34,456 nt of DNA, taken from contig NZ_DURI01000059.1 in assembly GCF_012837295.1 (NCBI RefSeq), positions 1 through 34,456 on the forward strand. Direction: 5' to 3'. The DNA comes from Corynebacterium sp. GTDB lineage: Bacteria > Actinomycetota > Actinomycetes > Mycobacteriales > Mycobacteriaceae. The notes below the pieces were generated by a model, which saw only the letters and a program-made list of their open reading frames with translations, was not told where the DNA came from and made no database searches. Of this stretch, positions 21,449-29,601 are shown piece by piece; the stretch's first letter is position 1; the number at the start of each line of letters is the position of its first letter. Both the position numbers and the translations under genes were made by a program.

Positions 21449-23449
21449 ATGGCCAGAGGACGAATTCCCGACAGCGACATCGCGGCGATCCGCGAGCGTA
21501 CGCCGATCGAGGAGATCGTCGCGGAGTACGTGCAGCTCAAGCCCGGTGGCGCGGATTCGATGAAGGGGCTGTCGCCGTTCAAGGACGAGCGGACCCCCAG
21601 CTTCCACGTGCGCCCGAACCACGGTTACTACCACTGCTTTTCGACGGGCAAGGGCGGGGACGTCTTCAGTTTCCTCATGGAGATGGAGCACCTGACGTTC
21701 CCGGAGGCCGTGGAGGCGTGCGCCGAGAAGATCGGTTACCGCATCAATTACGAGGGCGGCGGCACCGGCCGGCGGGAGGAGCCGGGCACGCGCCAGCGGC
21801 TCATCGCCGCGAACCGGGAGGCGCAGAAGTTCTACGCCATGCAGCTGGGCAAGCCCGATGCGGAGACGGCGCGGACGTTCCTCACCGACCGCGGGTTCAC
21901 CATGGAGCAGGCCAAGCAGTTCGGCTGCGGGTATGCGCCGGCGGGGTGGGACACGTTGACCAAGCACCTGCAGCGGCTGGGCTTTTCCTTCGACGAGCTG
22001 GAGAAGGCGGGTCTGGCGCGGATGGGGCGCAAGGGGCCGATGGACCGATTCCACCGGCGGCTGCTGTGGCCGATCCGCAACATCAGCGGCGACGTCATCG
22101 GTTTCGGCGCGCGGAAGCTTTTCGACGACGACAACCTGGGCAAGTACATGAACACGCCCGAGACGATGCTCTACAAGAAGTCGAAGGTGCTGTTCGGCCT
22201 GGATCATGCGAAGAAGTCGATCGCGGAGGGCCACCGCGCGGTCATCGTCGAGGGCTACACCGACGTCATGGCCATGCACGCCGCCGGCGTCACCACCGCC
22301 GTCGCGGCGTGCGGCACCGCCTTCGGCGAGGAGCACCTGCAGATGCTGCGGCGGTTGATGCTCGACGACAGTTTCTTCCGCGGCGAGTTGATCTACACCT
22401 TCGATGGCGACGAGGCCGGGCAGAAGGCGGCGATGCGCGCGTTCGAGGGGGAGCAGCAGTTCACAGGCCAGAGTTACGTCGCCGTCGCCCCCGATGGCAT
22501 GGACCCGTGCGATCTGCGCCTGGAGAAGGGCGATGCGTCGGTGCGCGATCTGGTGGCGCAGCGCACGCCGCTGGTGGAGTTCGTGTTGCGCACCCTTCTG
22601 TCCGACTACGACATGACCACGCCGAACGGCCGCGTCGAGGGCCTGCGGCGCGTCGTGCCGGTGCTGGGCAAGATCCGCGATACCGCGCTGCGCGACGAGT
22701 ACGCCCGCGAGGTGGCCGGCTGGGTCGGCTGGAACGACGAGGCCGAGTTCGTCCGCCGCGTGCGCGACGAGGCCCGCAATCCGTCGCAGGACGATGGTCC
22801 CCGCAGGCGGCCGATCCGCAAGCGCGACGAGGACGACGCGGCCGGGCCGGGGTCGCCCGGTTTCGGCGGTGACGCCGGTGGCGCCAGTGGCGCGAATGGC
22901 GCCGGTGGTTCCGGTGGCCGTGCGCCGGGTGGGGCGCCCGCGCGGCCGATGCTGCCGTACCCCGAGGCCCGCGACCCGGAGCTGCACGTCCAGCGCGAGG
23001 CGATGAAGCTCGCGATTCAGGAGCCCGCCACCACCGGGCCCGTGTTCGACGCGTTGTCGCCGGATACGTTTTCGCATCCGACGTATCGGGCGCTTTTCGA
23101 CGCCACCCAGGAAGCGGGAGGGGTGGCGTCGCAAAGCGGCGGCGCCGAGTGGGTGACCGCGCTGCTGGGGAAGATCGACGATGCCGTGGGCCGCGCCCTG
23201 GTCACCGAGCTCGGCGTGGAGGAGATCCGCGTCGACCCGGAGATGCTGCGCGCCTATTCGTCGTCGGTGTTGGCCCGCCTGCAGGAAGTGTGGGTCGGCG
23301 GGCAGGTGGCGCAGGTCAAGTCGATGCTCGCGCGCATGCGGCCCTCCGACGACGAGGCCGGGTACCGGCAGCTGTTCGCCGACCTGCTCGCCCTCGAGGA
23401 CTACCGCCGGGAACTGCTGGCGGAGGCGCTCAAGGTGCAGGTGGATTAA
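21449..23449 (+). CDS. dnaG: DNA primase DnaG
   Basis: MARGRIPDSDIAAIRERTPIEEIV; TOPRIM region VIVEGYTDVMAMHAAGVTTAVAACGTAF and YTFDGDEAGQKAAMRAF; DGMDPCDLRL. Confidence 0.97.
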   Translation: MARGRIPDSDIAAIRERTPIEEIVAEYVQLKPGGADSMKGLSPFKDERTPSFHVRPNHGYYHCFSTGKGGDVFSFLMEMEHLTFPEAVEACAEKIGYRINYEGGGTGRREEPGTRQRLIAANREAQKFYAMQLGKPDAETARTFLTDRGFTMEQAKQFGCGYAPAGWDTLTKHLQRLGFSFDELEKAGLARMGRKGPMDRFHRRLLWPIRNISGDVIGFGARKLFDDDNLGKYMNTPETMLYKKSKVLFGLDHAKKSIAEGHRAVIVEGYTDVMAMHAAGVTTAVAACGTAFGEEHLQMLRRLMLDDSFFRGELIYTFDGDEAGQKAAMRAFEGEQQFTGQSYVAVAPDGMDPCDLRLEKGDASVRDLVAQRTPLVEFVLRTLLSDYDMTTPNGRVEGLRRVVPVLGKIRDTALRDEYAREVAGWVGWNDEAEFVRRVRDEARNPSQDDGPRRRPIRKRDEDDAAGPGSPGFGGDAGGASGANGAGGSGGRAPGGAPARPMLPYPEARDPELHVQREAMKLAIQEPATTGPVFDALSPDTFSHPTYRALFDATQEAGGVASQSGGAEWVTALLGKIDDAVGRALVTELGVEEIRVDPEMLRAYSSSVLARLQEVWVGGQVAQVKSMLARMRPSDDEAGYRQLFADLLALEDYRRELLAEALKVQVD

Positions 23450-23522
23450 GGGCCGGTGGCATAAGGGGACAGTTGGATTAAAAACGCCGGGGGCATGAAG
23501 GCGCAGGTGGATTGAGGGCCGG
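23432..23522 (+). repeat. Imperfect tandem repeat spanning the dnaG stop codon
   Basis: AAGGTGCAGGTGGATTAAGGGCCGG (23432-23456) and AAGGCGCAGGTGGATTGAGGGCCGG (23498-23522), 2 mismatches in 25. A diverged third copy (AAGGGGACAGTTGGATTAAAAACGCCGG) lies between them. Confidence 0.8.
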
Positions 23523-23583
23523 GAGAACCGGGGCACTCTCCCCGGGGCTCGCGGCACGGCGGCCGTCGTAAAGCAACAGCGGG

Positions 23584-24255
23584 TCAGTGCCCTCTGCGGA
23601 TCCATTCCTCCAGGTGCGGAGCCTCACGGCCGATGGTGGTGTGGTCACCGTGGCCGGTGCGCACGATCGTTTCCTCCGGCAGCGTCAGCAGGTTGTCGCG
23701 GATGGAATCGATGATGGTGTCGAAGTCCGAGTACGACCGGCCCGTCGCGCCGGGCCCGCCCGAGAACAGGGTGTCGCCGGAGAACAGCTCGTCGGCCTCG
23801 GGCACGTAGAGGCAGCAGGAGCCGGGCGAGTGGCCCGGGGTGTTGACCACCACGACCTCCGTGCCCGCGACCTCGATCTTCTGGCCGTGCTTCAGGGTGT
23901 CGTGGCCGAGATCTCCCCACGTCTGCTCCCACAGCATCTGGTCGCCGGGGTGGACGAGGATCGGTGCGTCGAGCTTCTCCGACAGCTCCGGGGCGACGGT
24001 GATGTGGTCGTTGTGCGCGTGGGTGCACACGATGGCCTTCACACGGCGGCCGGCGACGGCGTCGATGATCGGGGCGGCGGAGTGCGCCGCGTCGACGACG
24101 ATGACTTCGTTCTCGTCGCCGAAGACCCAGATGTTGTTGTCTACCTCCCATTCACCGCCGTCGAGGGCGAAGGTGCCGGAGGTGACCACGTGGTCGATGA
24201 CCAGGTCGCCTTGCTTGCGGATGCGGCCGGCGGCGTCGTGCGAATCGGAGCTCAT
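23584..24255 (-). CDS. MBL-fold metallo-hydrolase associated with mycothiol-dependent formaldehyde detoxification
   Basis: MSSDSHDAAGRIRKQGDLVIDHVVTSGTFALDGGEWEVDNNIWVFGDENEVIVVDAAHSA; THAHNDH; NTPGHSPGSCCLY; FSGDTLF. Downstream of the ADH gene. Confidence 0.92.
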   Translation of the reverse strand: MSSDSHDAAGRIRKQGDLVIDHVVTSGTFALDGGEWEVDNNIWVFGDENEVIVVDAAHSAAPIIDAVAGRRVKAIVCTHAHNDHITVAPELSEKLDAPILVHPGDQMLWEQTWGDLGHDTLKHGQKIEVAGTEVVVVNTPGHSPGSCCLYVPEADELFSGDTLFSGGPGATGRSYSDFDTIIDSIRDNLLTLPEETIVRTGHGDHTTIGREAPHLEEWIRRGH

Positions 24256-24389
24256 GGTTGCTCTCTCCCGTGATTGAAGGGGGCGGATGATGAAAGGACG
24301 TGCAAGTGGTGCGCTCGCCGACCCGGGGTCGGCGGGCGTCGTAAAGCGAAGGCGCTCCCCGGAAAGCGCCCGGGGCAGCAGCGCGGCGG

Positions 24390-25580
24390 CTACAGCGTGA
24401 CGACGGAGCGCAGCACTTTGCCGGCCTTCATCGTGTCGAAGGCCTCCTCGACGTCGCCGAGGCCGATGCGCTCGGTGACGAAGTCGCCCAGGGGCAGGCG
24501 GCCGTTGAGCGAGAGGTCGACGAGCATGGGGAAGTCTCGCTCGGGCAGGCAGTCGCCGTACCAGCTGGACTTCAGGGAACCGCCACGGCCGAAGACGTCG
24601 AGAAGCGGGAGGTCCAGCTTCATCGTCGGCGACGGTACTCCGACGAGCACCACGCGGCCGGCGAGGTCGCGGGCGTAGAAGGCCTGGACGTAGGTCTCGG
24701 GGCGGCCGACGGCGTCGATGACGACGTCTGCGCCGAAGCCGCCGGTCAGTTCGTGGATGCGCTTGACGACGGGATCGTCCTCGCCGGTGGCGCCGGGGGC
24801 GTCGGCGGTGAGGTCCTTCGAATTGATGGTCTCGGTGGCACCGAATTCGCGGGCGGTGGCGAGCTTGTCGTCGGAGATGTCGACGGCGATGATCGTCGTC
24901 GCGCCAGCCAGCTTCGCGCCGGCGATGGCGGCGGTGCCGACGCCGCCGCAGCCGATGACGGCCACGGTCTCGCCGCGCTTGACGTCGCCGGTGTTGATCG
25001 CCGCGCCGATGCCGGCCATGACGCCGCAGCCGAGGAGGCCCGCGACGGCCGGATCGGCCTCCGGGTCGACCTTGGTGCACTGGCCCTCGTGGACCAGCGT
25101 CGCGTCGGAGAATGCGCCGATGCCCAGCGCCGGCGTCAGCTCGGTGCCGTCGGTGAGCGTCATGGGCTTGGAGGCGTTGTGCGTGGCGAAGCAGTACTTC
25201 GGCTCGCCCTTCTTGCATGCGCGGCACTCGCCGCACACCGCGCGCCAGTTGAGCACGACGAAGTCGCCGACCTCGACGTGGGTGACGTCCTCGCCGATTT
25301 CGGAGACGACGCCGGCGGCTTCGTGGCCGAGGAGGAACGGGTAGTCGTCGTTGATGTCGCCGTCGCGGTACGCGAGGTCCGTGTGGCAGACGCCGCAGGC
25401 CTGGATGTCCACGATGACGTCGTTGGCGCCGGGTGCGGGGATGACGATGTCGGTCATCTCCACCGGCTCGCCCTTGCCGCGGGCGATGATGCCGCGGACG
25501 GTGCGGTGGGCGTCCGCCGGCGCAGAGGCGCCCGCATCGGCGGGGCGGGAGGTGGTCGGGGTGTCGTCGGTGTTCGTCAT
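24390..25580 (-). CDS. S-(hydroxymethyl)mycothiol dehydrogenase (zinc-dependent alcohol dehydrogenase family)
   Basis: [35 protein letters not shown], structural zinc [35 protein letters not shown]. Paired with an MBL hydrolase, as is typical for MscR operons. Confidence 0.9.
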   Translation of the reverse strand: MTNTDDTPTTSRPADAGASAPADAHRTVRGIIARGKGEPVEMTDIVIPAPGANDVIVDIQACGVCHTDLAYRDGDINDDYPFLLGHEAAGVVSEIGEDVTHVEVGDFVVLNWRAVCGECRACKKGEPKYCFATHNASKPMTLTDGTELTPALGIGAFSDATLVHEGQCTKVDPEADPAVAGLLGCGVMAGIGAAINTGDVKRGETVAVIGCGGVGTAAIAGAKLAGATTIIAVDISDDKLATAREFGATETINSKDLTADAPGATGEDDPVVKRIHELTGGFGADVVIDAVGRPETYVQAFYARDLAGRVVLVGVPSPTMKLDLPLLDVFGRGGSLKSSWYGDCLPERDFPMLVDLSLNGRLPLGDFVTERIGLGDVEEAFDTMKAGKVLRSVVTL

Positions 25581-25689
25581 GCACACCAGCCTAGAGAGAT
25601 CCGCGGGCCGCGTCAGCCGCGTGGCCCGGTCTGCCCGAAACTGCGTCACCCGCACGGTGGGTCGGCATCGCGTGGCCCGGCGCTCCCCG

Positions 25690-27342
25690 TCAGCCGCGCA
25701 TGGGTGCGGCGAAGAACTCCACCTCGTGCCACGAAGACAGTCGGAACGCACGGTCCATGGCGGCGCGCTCGGTCGTCGTCGCCGTGGTGGCGTAGGTCGA
25801 GCAGATGTCGATGGCGCGGTTGGTGTCCTCGTCGAAGGATTCGTCGGCGTAGGTGTCCAGCCAGCGGGAGTACGGATGGGAACCGTGGTTGCGGGCGACC
25901 AGGCGGTGGCCGATGTCGCGGTAGAGCCAGAAGCACGGGAGCACGGCGGCGATCAGTTCGCCGTAGGAGCCGCGGGCGGCGGTGGCCACGAGGTGGTCGA
26001 CGTAGGCGCGGGTGACCGGTGACGCCTCCACGGCACCCTCATCGACGCTGCCTGCGTCGTCGCCGAGGAAGCCGCGGTGCAGCTCCATCTCCCCGGCGAT
26101 GGCTCCGTGGGCGGCGTAGGACCAGAACATCTGCTCCTCCTGCGTCGGCGCGAGCGCGGAGGCCGCGGCCAGTGCCCGGGCGTAGCCGTTGAGGTACAGC
26201 GCGTCCTGAGCGAGGTAGTCGCGGAACGCCTCCTCCGGCAGCGAACCCGAGCCGAGGCCCTTGATGAAGTCCAGGTCGTCGATGGCGTCGCGCAGATCTG
26301 CGATGGACTCCCACCACTGATCGGCGATGGTCGCGGCGTCGGGCGCCAGGCCGCGCTCCCACAGCTGGGCGAAGTGGTGGACGGGGCCGTTGCCTTCACC
26401 GACTTCGAGCTCGTCGGCGTGGCGCAGCGCGGAGGTCATCCATGCCTTGGCCACCCCGACCGACCGCACGGGGTCGCCGGTGCGCGGCCACAGGGCGGCG
26501 ATCGCGGCCGAAAGCGAGCAGCCGGTGCCGTGGGTGTTGCGGGTGCCCACGCGAGGGCCGGTGAACCGTTCGGCCGATCCGTCGGGGCGCACGAGGGCGT
26601 CGATGACTTCGCCCTCGATGAGGTGCCCGCCCTTTGCCAGCACCAGCACGTCGTATTCGGCGGCGACGATGCGCGCCTGGTCCAGGGCCTCGCCGGGGAT
26701 CGTGGCCGGGGCGGTGCCCGCGAGCACGGCCAACTCCGGGATGTTGGGGGTGACCAGGTCGACGTGGCGCAGCAGCCCACGCAGCGCGTCCTCGGCCTCC
26801 TCCTTGAGCAGCCGGTCGCCGGAGGTGGCCACCATCACCGGGTCGAGCACGACGATGGGGGAGGGCGTGCCGTCGAGGAACTCGTCGTCGGCGGTGGGCG
26901 CATCCTGGGCGGCGATTCCGGCCGCCGCGTCCCCGGCCGCATCCGCTGCGGCCCTGTTTCCACTGCGCAGTCCTTCGAGCCAGTCGGTGACTTCGGCGAT
27001 GATCGGGGCGTCGAAAAGCATGCCGATCTTGATCGCGTCGATGGCCACGTCGTCCGAAACAGCGTCCAACTGCGAGCGGAGGAATTCCACGGGCGGCACG
27101 TGGACGTCGCGGACGCCCCGCGAGTTCTGGCTGACCAGCGCGGTGACCACGCCCATGCCGTAGGCGCCGTGCGCGGAGAACGCCTTCAGGTCGGCCTGCA
27201 GCCCGGCGCCGCCGCTGGGGTCGGTGCCGGCGATGGACAGCACCCGTGGGATCCGCCCGTCCCGGCCGGCGCCGCAGGTGACGCAGCCTCCGGTCCAGTC
27301 CTGCGGGAACTGCGAGTATGCGGGAACGCGGGCGGCGCCCAT
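25690..27342 (-). CDS. thiD: Bifunctional hydroxymethylpyrimidine(-phosphate) kinase ThiD / thiaminase-II-like TenA fusion
   Basis: [58 protein letters not shown]; then a TenA domain ([27 protein letters not shown]..., [25 protein letters not shown]). TPP riboswitch upstream. Confidence 0.94.
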   Translation of the reverse strand: MGAARVPAYSQFPQDWTGGCVTCGAGRDGRIPRVLSIAGTDPSGGAGLQADLKAFSAHGAYGMGVVTALVSQNSRGVRDVHVPPVEFLRSQLDAVSDDVAIDAIKIGMLFDAPIIAEVTDWLEGLRSGNRAAADAAGDAAAGIAAQDAPTADDEFLDGTPSPIVVLDPVMVATSGDRLLKEEAEDALRGLLRHVDLVTPNIPELAVLAGTAPATIPGEALDQARIVAAEYDVLVLAKGGHLIEGEVIDALVRPDGSAERFTGPRVGTRNTHGTGCSLSAAIAALWPRTGDPVRSVGVAKAWMTSALRHADELEVGEGNGPVHHFAQLWERGLAPDAATIADQWWESIADLRDAIDDLDFIKGLGSGSLPEEAFRDYLAQDALYLNGYARALAAASALAPTQEEQMFWSYAAHGAIAGEMELHRGFLGDDAGSVDEGAVEASPVTRAYVDHLVATAARGSYGELIAAVLPCFWLYRDIGHRLVARNHGSHPYSRWLDTYADESFDEDTNRAIDICSTYATTATTTERAAMDRAFRLSSWHEVEFFAAPMRG

Positions 27343-27345
27343 GGC

Positions 27346-27432
27346 AACATCCTTCCGCCGGCATCAACCGGATCAAGTTCGGCGGGTGTGATCTCAGCCC
27401 GGATCTTGCCGGGCACCCCGTGTCGGGGGTCA
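27346..27432 (-). promoter_or_regulatory. TPP (thiamine pyrophosphate, THI-box) riboswitch
   Basis: Minus strand reads ACACGGGGTGCCCGGCAAGATCCGGGCTGAGATCACACCCGCCGAACTTGATCCGGTTGATGCCGGCGGAAGGATG. It contains the conserved GGGGTGCC, GGCTGAGAT, ACCC, GAACTTGATCCGGTTGATGCCGGCGGAAGGAT elements. Confidence 0.96.
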
Positions 27433-27479
27433 GGTTAGCAAAGCCGCCGGATGGGCTTCGCTTCCTGCTCCGCCCCCTG

Positions 27480-27554
27480 CTTTCGAGCCAGCTTCGCCCG
27501 TGCTTGTCCCCGTGCTTCGTCCCCGGCTTTCGAGCCAGCTTCGCCCCGTGCTTG
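27480..27554. repeat. Two direct copies of a ~27-bp repeat (CTTTCGAGCCAGCTTCGCCC(C)GTGCTTG)
   Basis: Copies at 27480-27506 and 27527-27554, separated by a short GTGCTTCGTCCCC-type spacer; upstream of the TPP riboswitch. Confidence 0.75.
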
Positions 27555-27720
27555 GCGACGTCCCGGGTGGGGGTCGTCCGGCGTGCGATTCCGGGCCATG
27601 GGGTGCGCGTCCGGAACCAGGCGGACACTATGTCGATTTAGGCGATGAACTGGGGATTTGGCGTCCATATCGGTTCTGGGTAGAGTAATGATCCGTCGCA
27701 CGGAGACGTGCTTCGGCCAT

Positions 27721-27792
27721 TCCTCCATAGCTCAATGGCAGAGCATTCGACTGTTAATCGAAGGGTTGCTGGTTCGAGTCCAGCTGGAGGAG
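27721..27792 (+). tRNA. tRNA-Asn (anticodon GTT)
   Basis: Acceptor TCCTCCA pairs with TGGAGGA; anticodon stem-loop TTCGA-CTGTTAA-TCGAA (GTT); T-arm CTGGTTCGAGTCCAG. CCA not encoded. Confidence 0.97.
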
Positions 27793-27800
27793 CAGGGCAA

Positions 27801-27837
27801 GGCGGGTCCGGGATTATTTTCCCGGGCCCGCCGTTTT
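27801..27837 (+). terminator. Rho-independent terminator after tRNA-Asn
   Basis: GGCGGGTCCGGGA-TTATTT-TCCCGGGCCCGCC: 13-bp stem with one G-U wobble, followed by GTTTT. Confidence 0.9.
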
Positions 27838-28070
27838 GTGTCTGCATGGTTGCGTGCATGACGTGGTGGGCCTGTTCGACGTCAATTGTGCCGGACAATC
27901 AACTGTTTCGTCTCGGGATGCGTGTCAGATTTAGTTGGCTTTGCCTAACAGTGATGAGGGATTGTTTTCGCTTACGTAGTATCTCCCTGGGTTGTGAGAC
28001 TGAATTGGCTCGCTTGTGGCTAATTTGCGTTTGTAGAGGCCAGTGCGCGTGTTGGGCCCCTTTTTTTGCC

Positions 28071-28722
28071 ATGTGGGGGGAGTGGGCCGGATTGGGGGCT
28101 GAATTGACGTCGCGTGTCCCGGCCATCGAGAGGTGGGCCAGTCTGGTTCGGGCGGCGCTTGAGATTGAGCTGGAAGAAGGGGTGGCCGCCGTCAACACCA
28201 GGAGCGTTTGCGCCCGTGCCAACGCTCCCTGGGGCGTTTTTCATTATTGCTTCTCCGGCAAGGGTGAACTCCTCGATTTGCTGTACGGCGATACCGCCAC
28301 CATGCTCCTGGGCAAATTCGAACATCAGAACGTCGACACGGTCTCGGACTTCCCCCGTACCGTTCTGAAGCTTCTGGTGGAGAAGTGGCCGCATGTGTAC
28401 ATCCTCAACGAATTTGCCATTTTCTCCTCGCGTGTAGCGCCGAGCGGTGACAAGGGAATGGCGGGGCTCCGGTACTTAGAGGCGTTCATTGAGGGCACGG
28501 AGGTGCAACTCGATCGCCGCGCTGAACGCGGTGGCTTCCGGTGGGCCCCGAATGCCCCGTGCCCGCGCGCATTATCGTCCACTCCTTGTTCGGCGTCGCT
28601 ACGGCGCGAATCATCGGTGCGGAACTCAATCCCGGGTCCGATGGGTTCAGGGAGACCATGAACACGTGCGTGTCGATGCTGGAGGCTCTCCAGGTCCCCC
28701 AGGGAATCCCCCGGGTCGTGGC
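28071..28722 (+). pseudogene. TetR/AcrR-family regulator, frameshifted
   Basis: Frame from ATG 28071 has a TetR-like HTH (RWASLVRAALEIELEEGVAAVNTRSVCARANAPWGVFHYCFSGKGELLDLLYGD) up to ...AERGGFRW. The plausible C-terminal ligand-domain sequence (GPECPVPARIIVHSLFGVATARIIGAELNPGSDGFRETMNTCVSMLEALQ) continues in another frame from about 28541, consistent with a single-base deletion near 28538. 3' end uncertain. Confidence 0.7.
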
Positions 28723-29394
28723 TCAGCGATCCCTGACCTTGATGACGCCGAACACGAGAACGCCGTCGAGAATCACGGTCAGGCCGTTCGCCGGGACGGT
28801 CGACGACGTCTTGATGCTGACTTCGCCGAGAATCGAGGTCGTGCGATCGACGACGATGGTGCCCGGCGGGACGATGACGGTCGCGTCGGAGAACGCGGAC
28901 TGGAAATCCAACTCGATCCGCGCGGCAGGCCAGTCGGCCTCCCGCAGATCGAGTTTCACGTCGCCGAAAACGCCCCACCATGTCGTCGTCGCCTGCGGTG
29001 CCCACCGCCCGGTGAACGTCTTGTCGGAGAAGATCGCCGGCGTGCCGGACTGCCGGTCATCTTCCGGGGTGGGGCCCACCAGTTCCTTTCCGGCCGCGGC
29101 CATGTCGGCCGGGCGCGGCCGGTACGGGTCGGGGTTGCGGTAGGGGTTCGCGGTCTGGGCCGGTGGCCCCGGCGCTGGGGTGCGCCCCGTCTCGGGTGCC
29201 CGGGCAGACTCGAGGCGTTCGAGCCGGCCGGCGACGGCGTCGAGTTCCGTCGAATCATCATCGTGGCCGGCGTCCCACACTCGCCCGCACAGGGAGTCGT
29301 ATTCGGCGATGGTCATTTCCCCGCGCCCGACCGCGACTTCGAGTCGGGCTTGGAGGCTCTCGCGACGACCGGGGCTCGGGGTGGAATGTGTCAT
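28723..29394 (-). CDS. DUF1707 domain protein with LiaF-like (cell-wall-active antibiotic response) C-terminal domain
   Basis: N-terminal RESLQARLEVAVGRGEMTIAEYDSLCGRVWDA (DUF1707-like). C-terminal beta-rich FGDVKLDLREADWPAARIELDFQSAFSDATVIVPPGTIVVDRTTSILGEV. Confidence 0.8.
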   Translation of the reverse strand: MTHSTPSPGRRESLQARLEVAVGRGEMTIAEYDSLCGRVWDAGHDDDSTELDAVAGRLERLESARAPETGRTPAPGPPAQTANPYRNPDPYRPRPADMAAAGKELVGPTPEDDRQSGTPAIFSDKTFTGRWAPQATTTWWGVFGDVKLDLREADWPAARIELDFQSAFSDATVIVPPGTIVVDRTTSILGEVSIKTSSTVPANGLTVILDGVLVFGVIKVRDR

Positions 29395-29601
29395 GGGGCC
29401 AAATTATCCACTTTCGAGTGCCCCCAGTGACATTCGGAGGTGACGGCGGTCGAAGCGTCGTAAGGCACCTGTGCTGGGCAAACGACCGGGATCCGGATAG
29501 TTAATGCGTTGTTCATCTTCCACCAATGTGATTTCCACCTCGCGTCCTTACCCTGGCGCTCGTCCGGCAGGGGGAAGCTGCCGGGCGGAACAGGAGCCAC
29601 G

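Noticed and set aside
21041-23605. 854-aa minus-strand ORF
   Set aside because: Antisense to dnaG, overlaps the RNase gene in another frame; no recognisable domain.
23584-25584. 666-aa minus-strand ORF as one protein
   Set aside because: Only the C-terminal 224 residues (from 24255) are a real MBL protein; the upstream part is an out-of-frame reading of the alcohol dehydrogenase gene.
27708-28661. 317-aa ORF starting in tRNA-Asn
   Set aside because: Reads through tRNA and terminator; only the segment from about 28071 looks like a protein (TetR-like).
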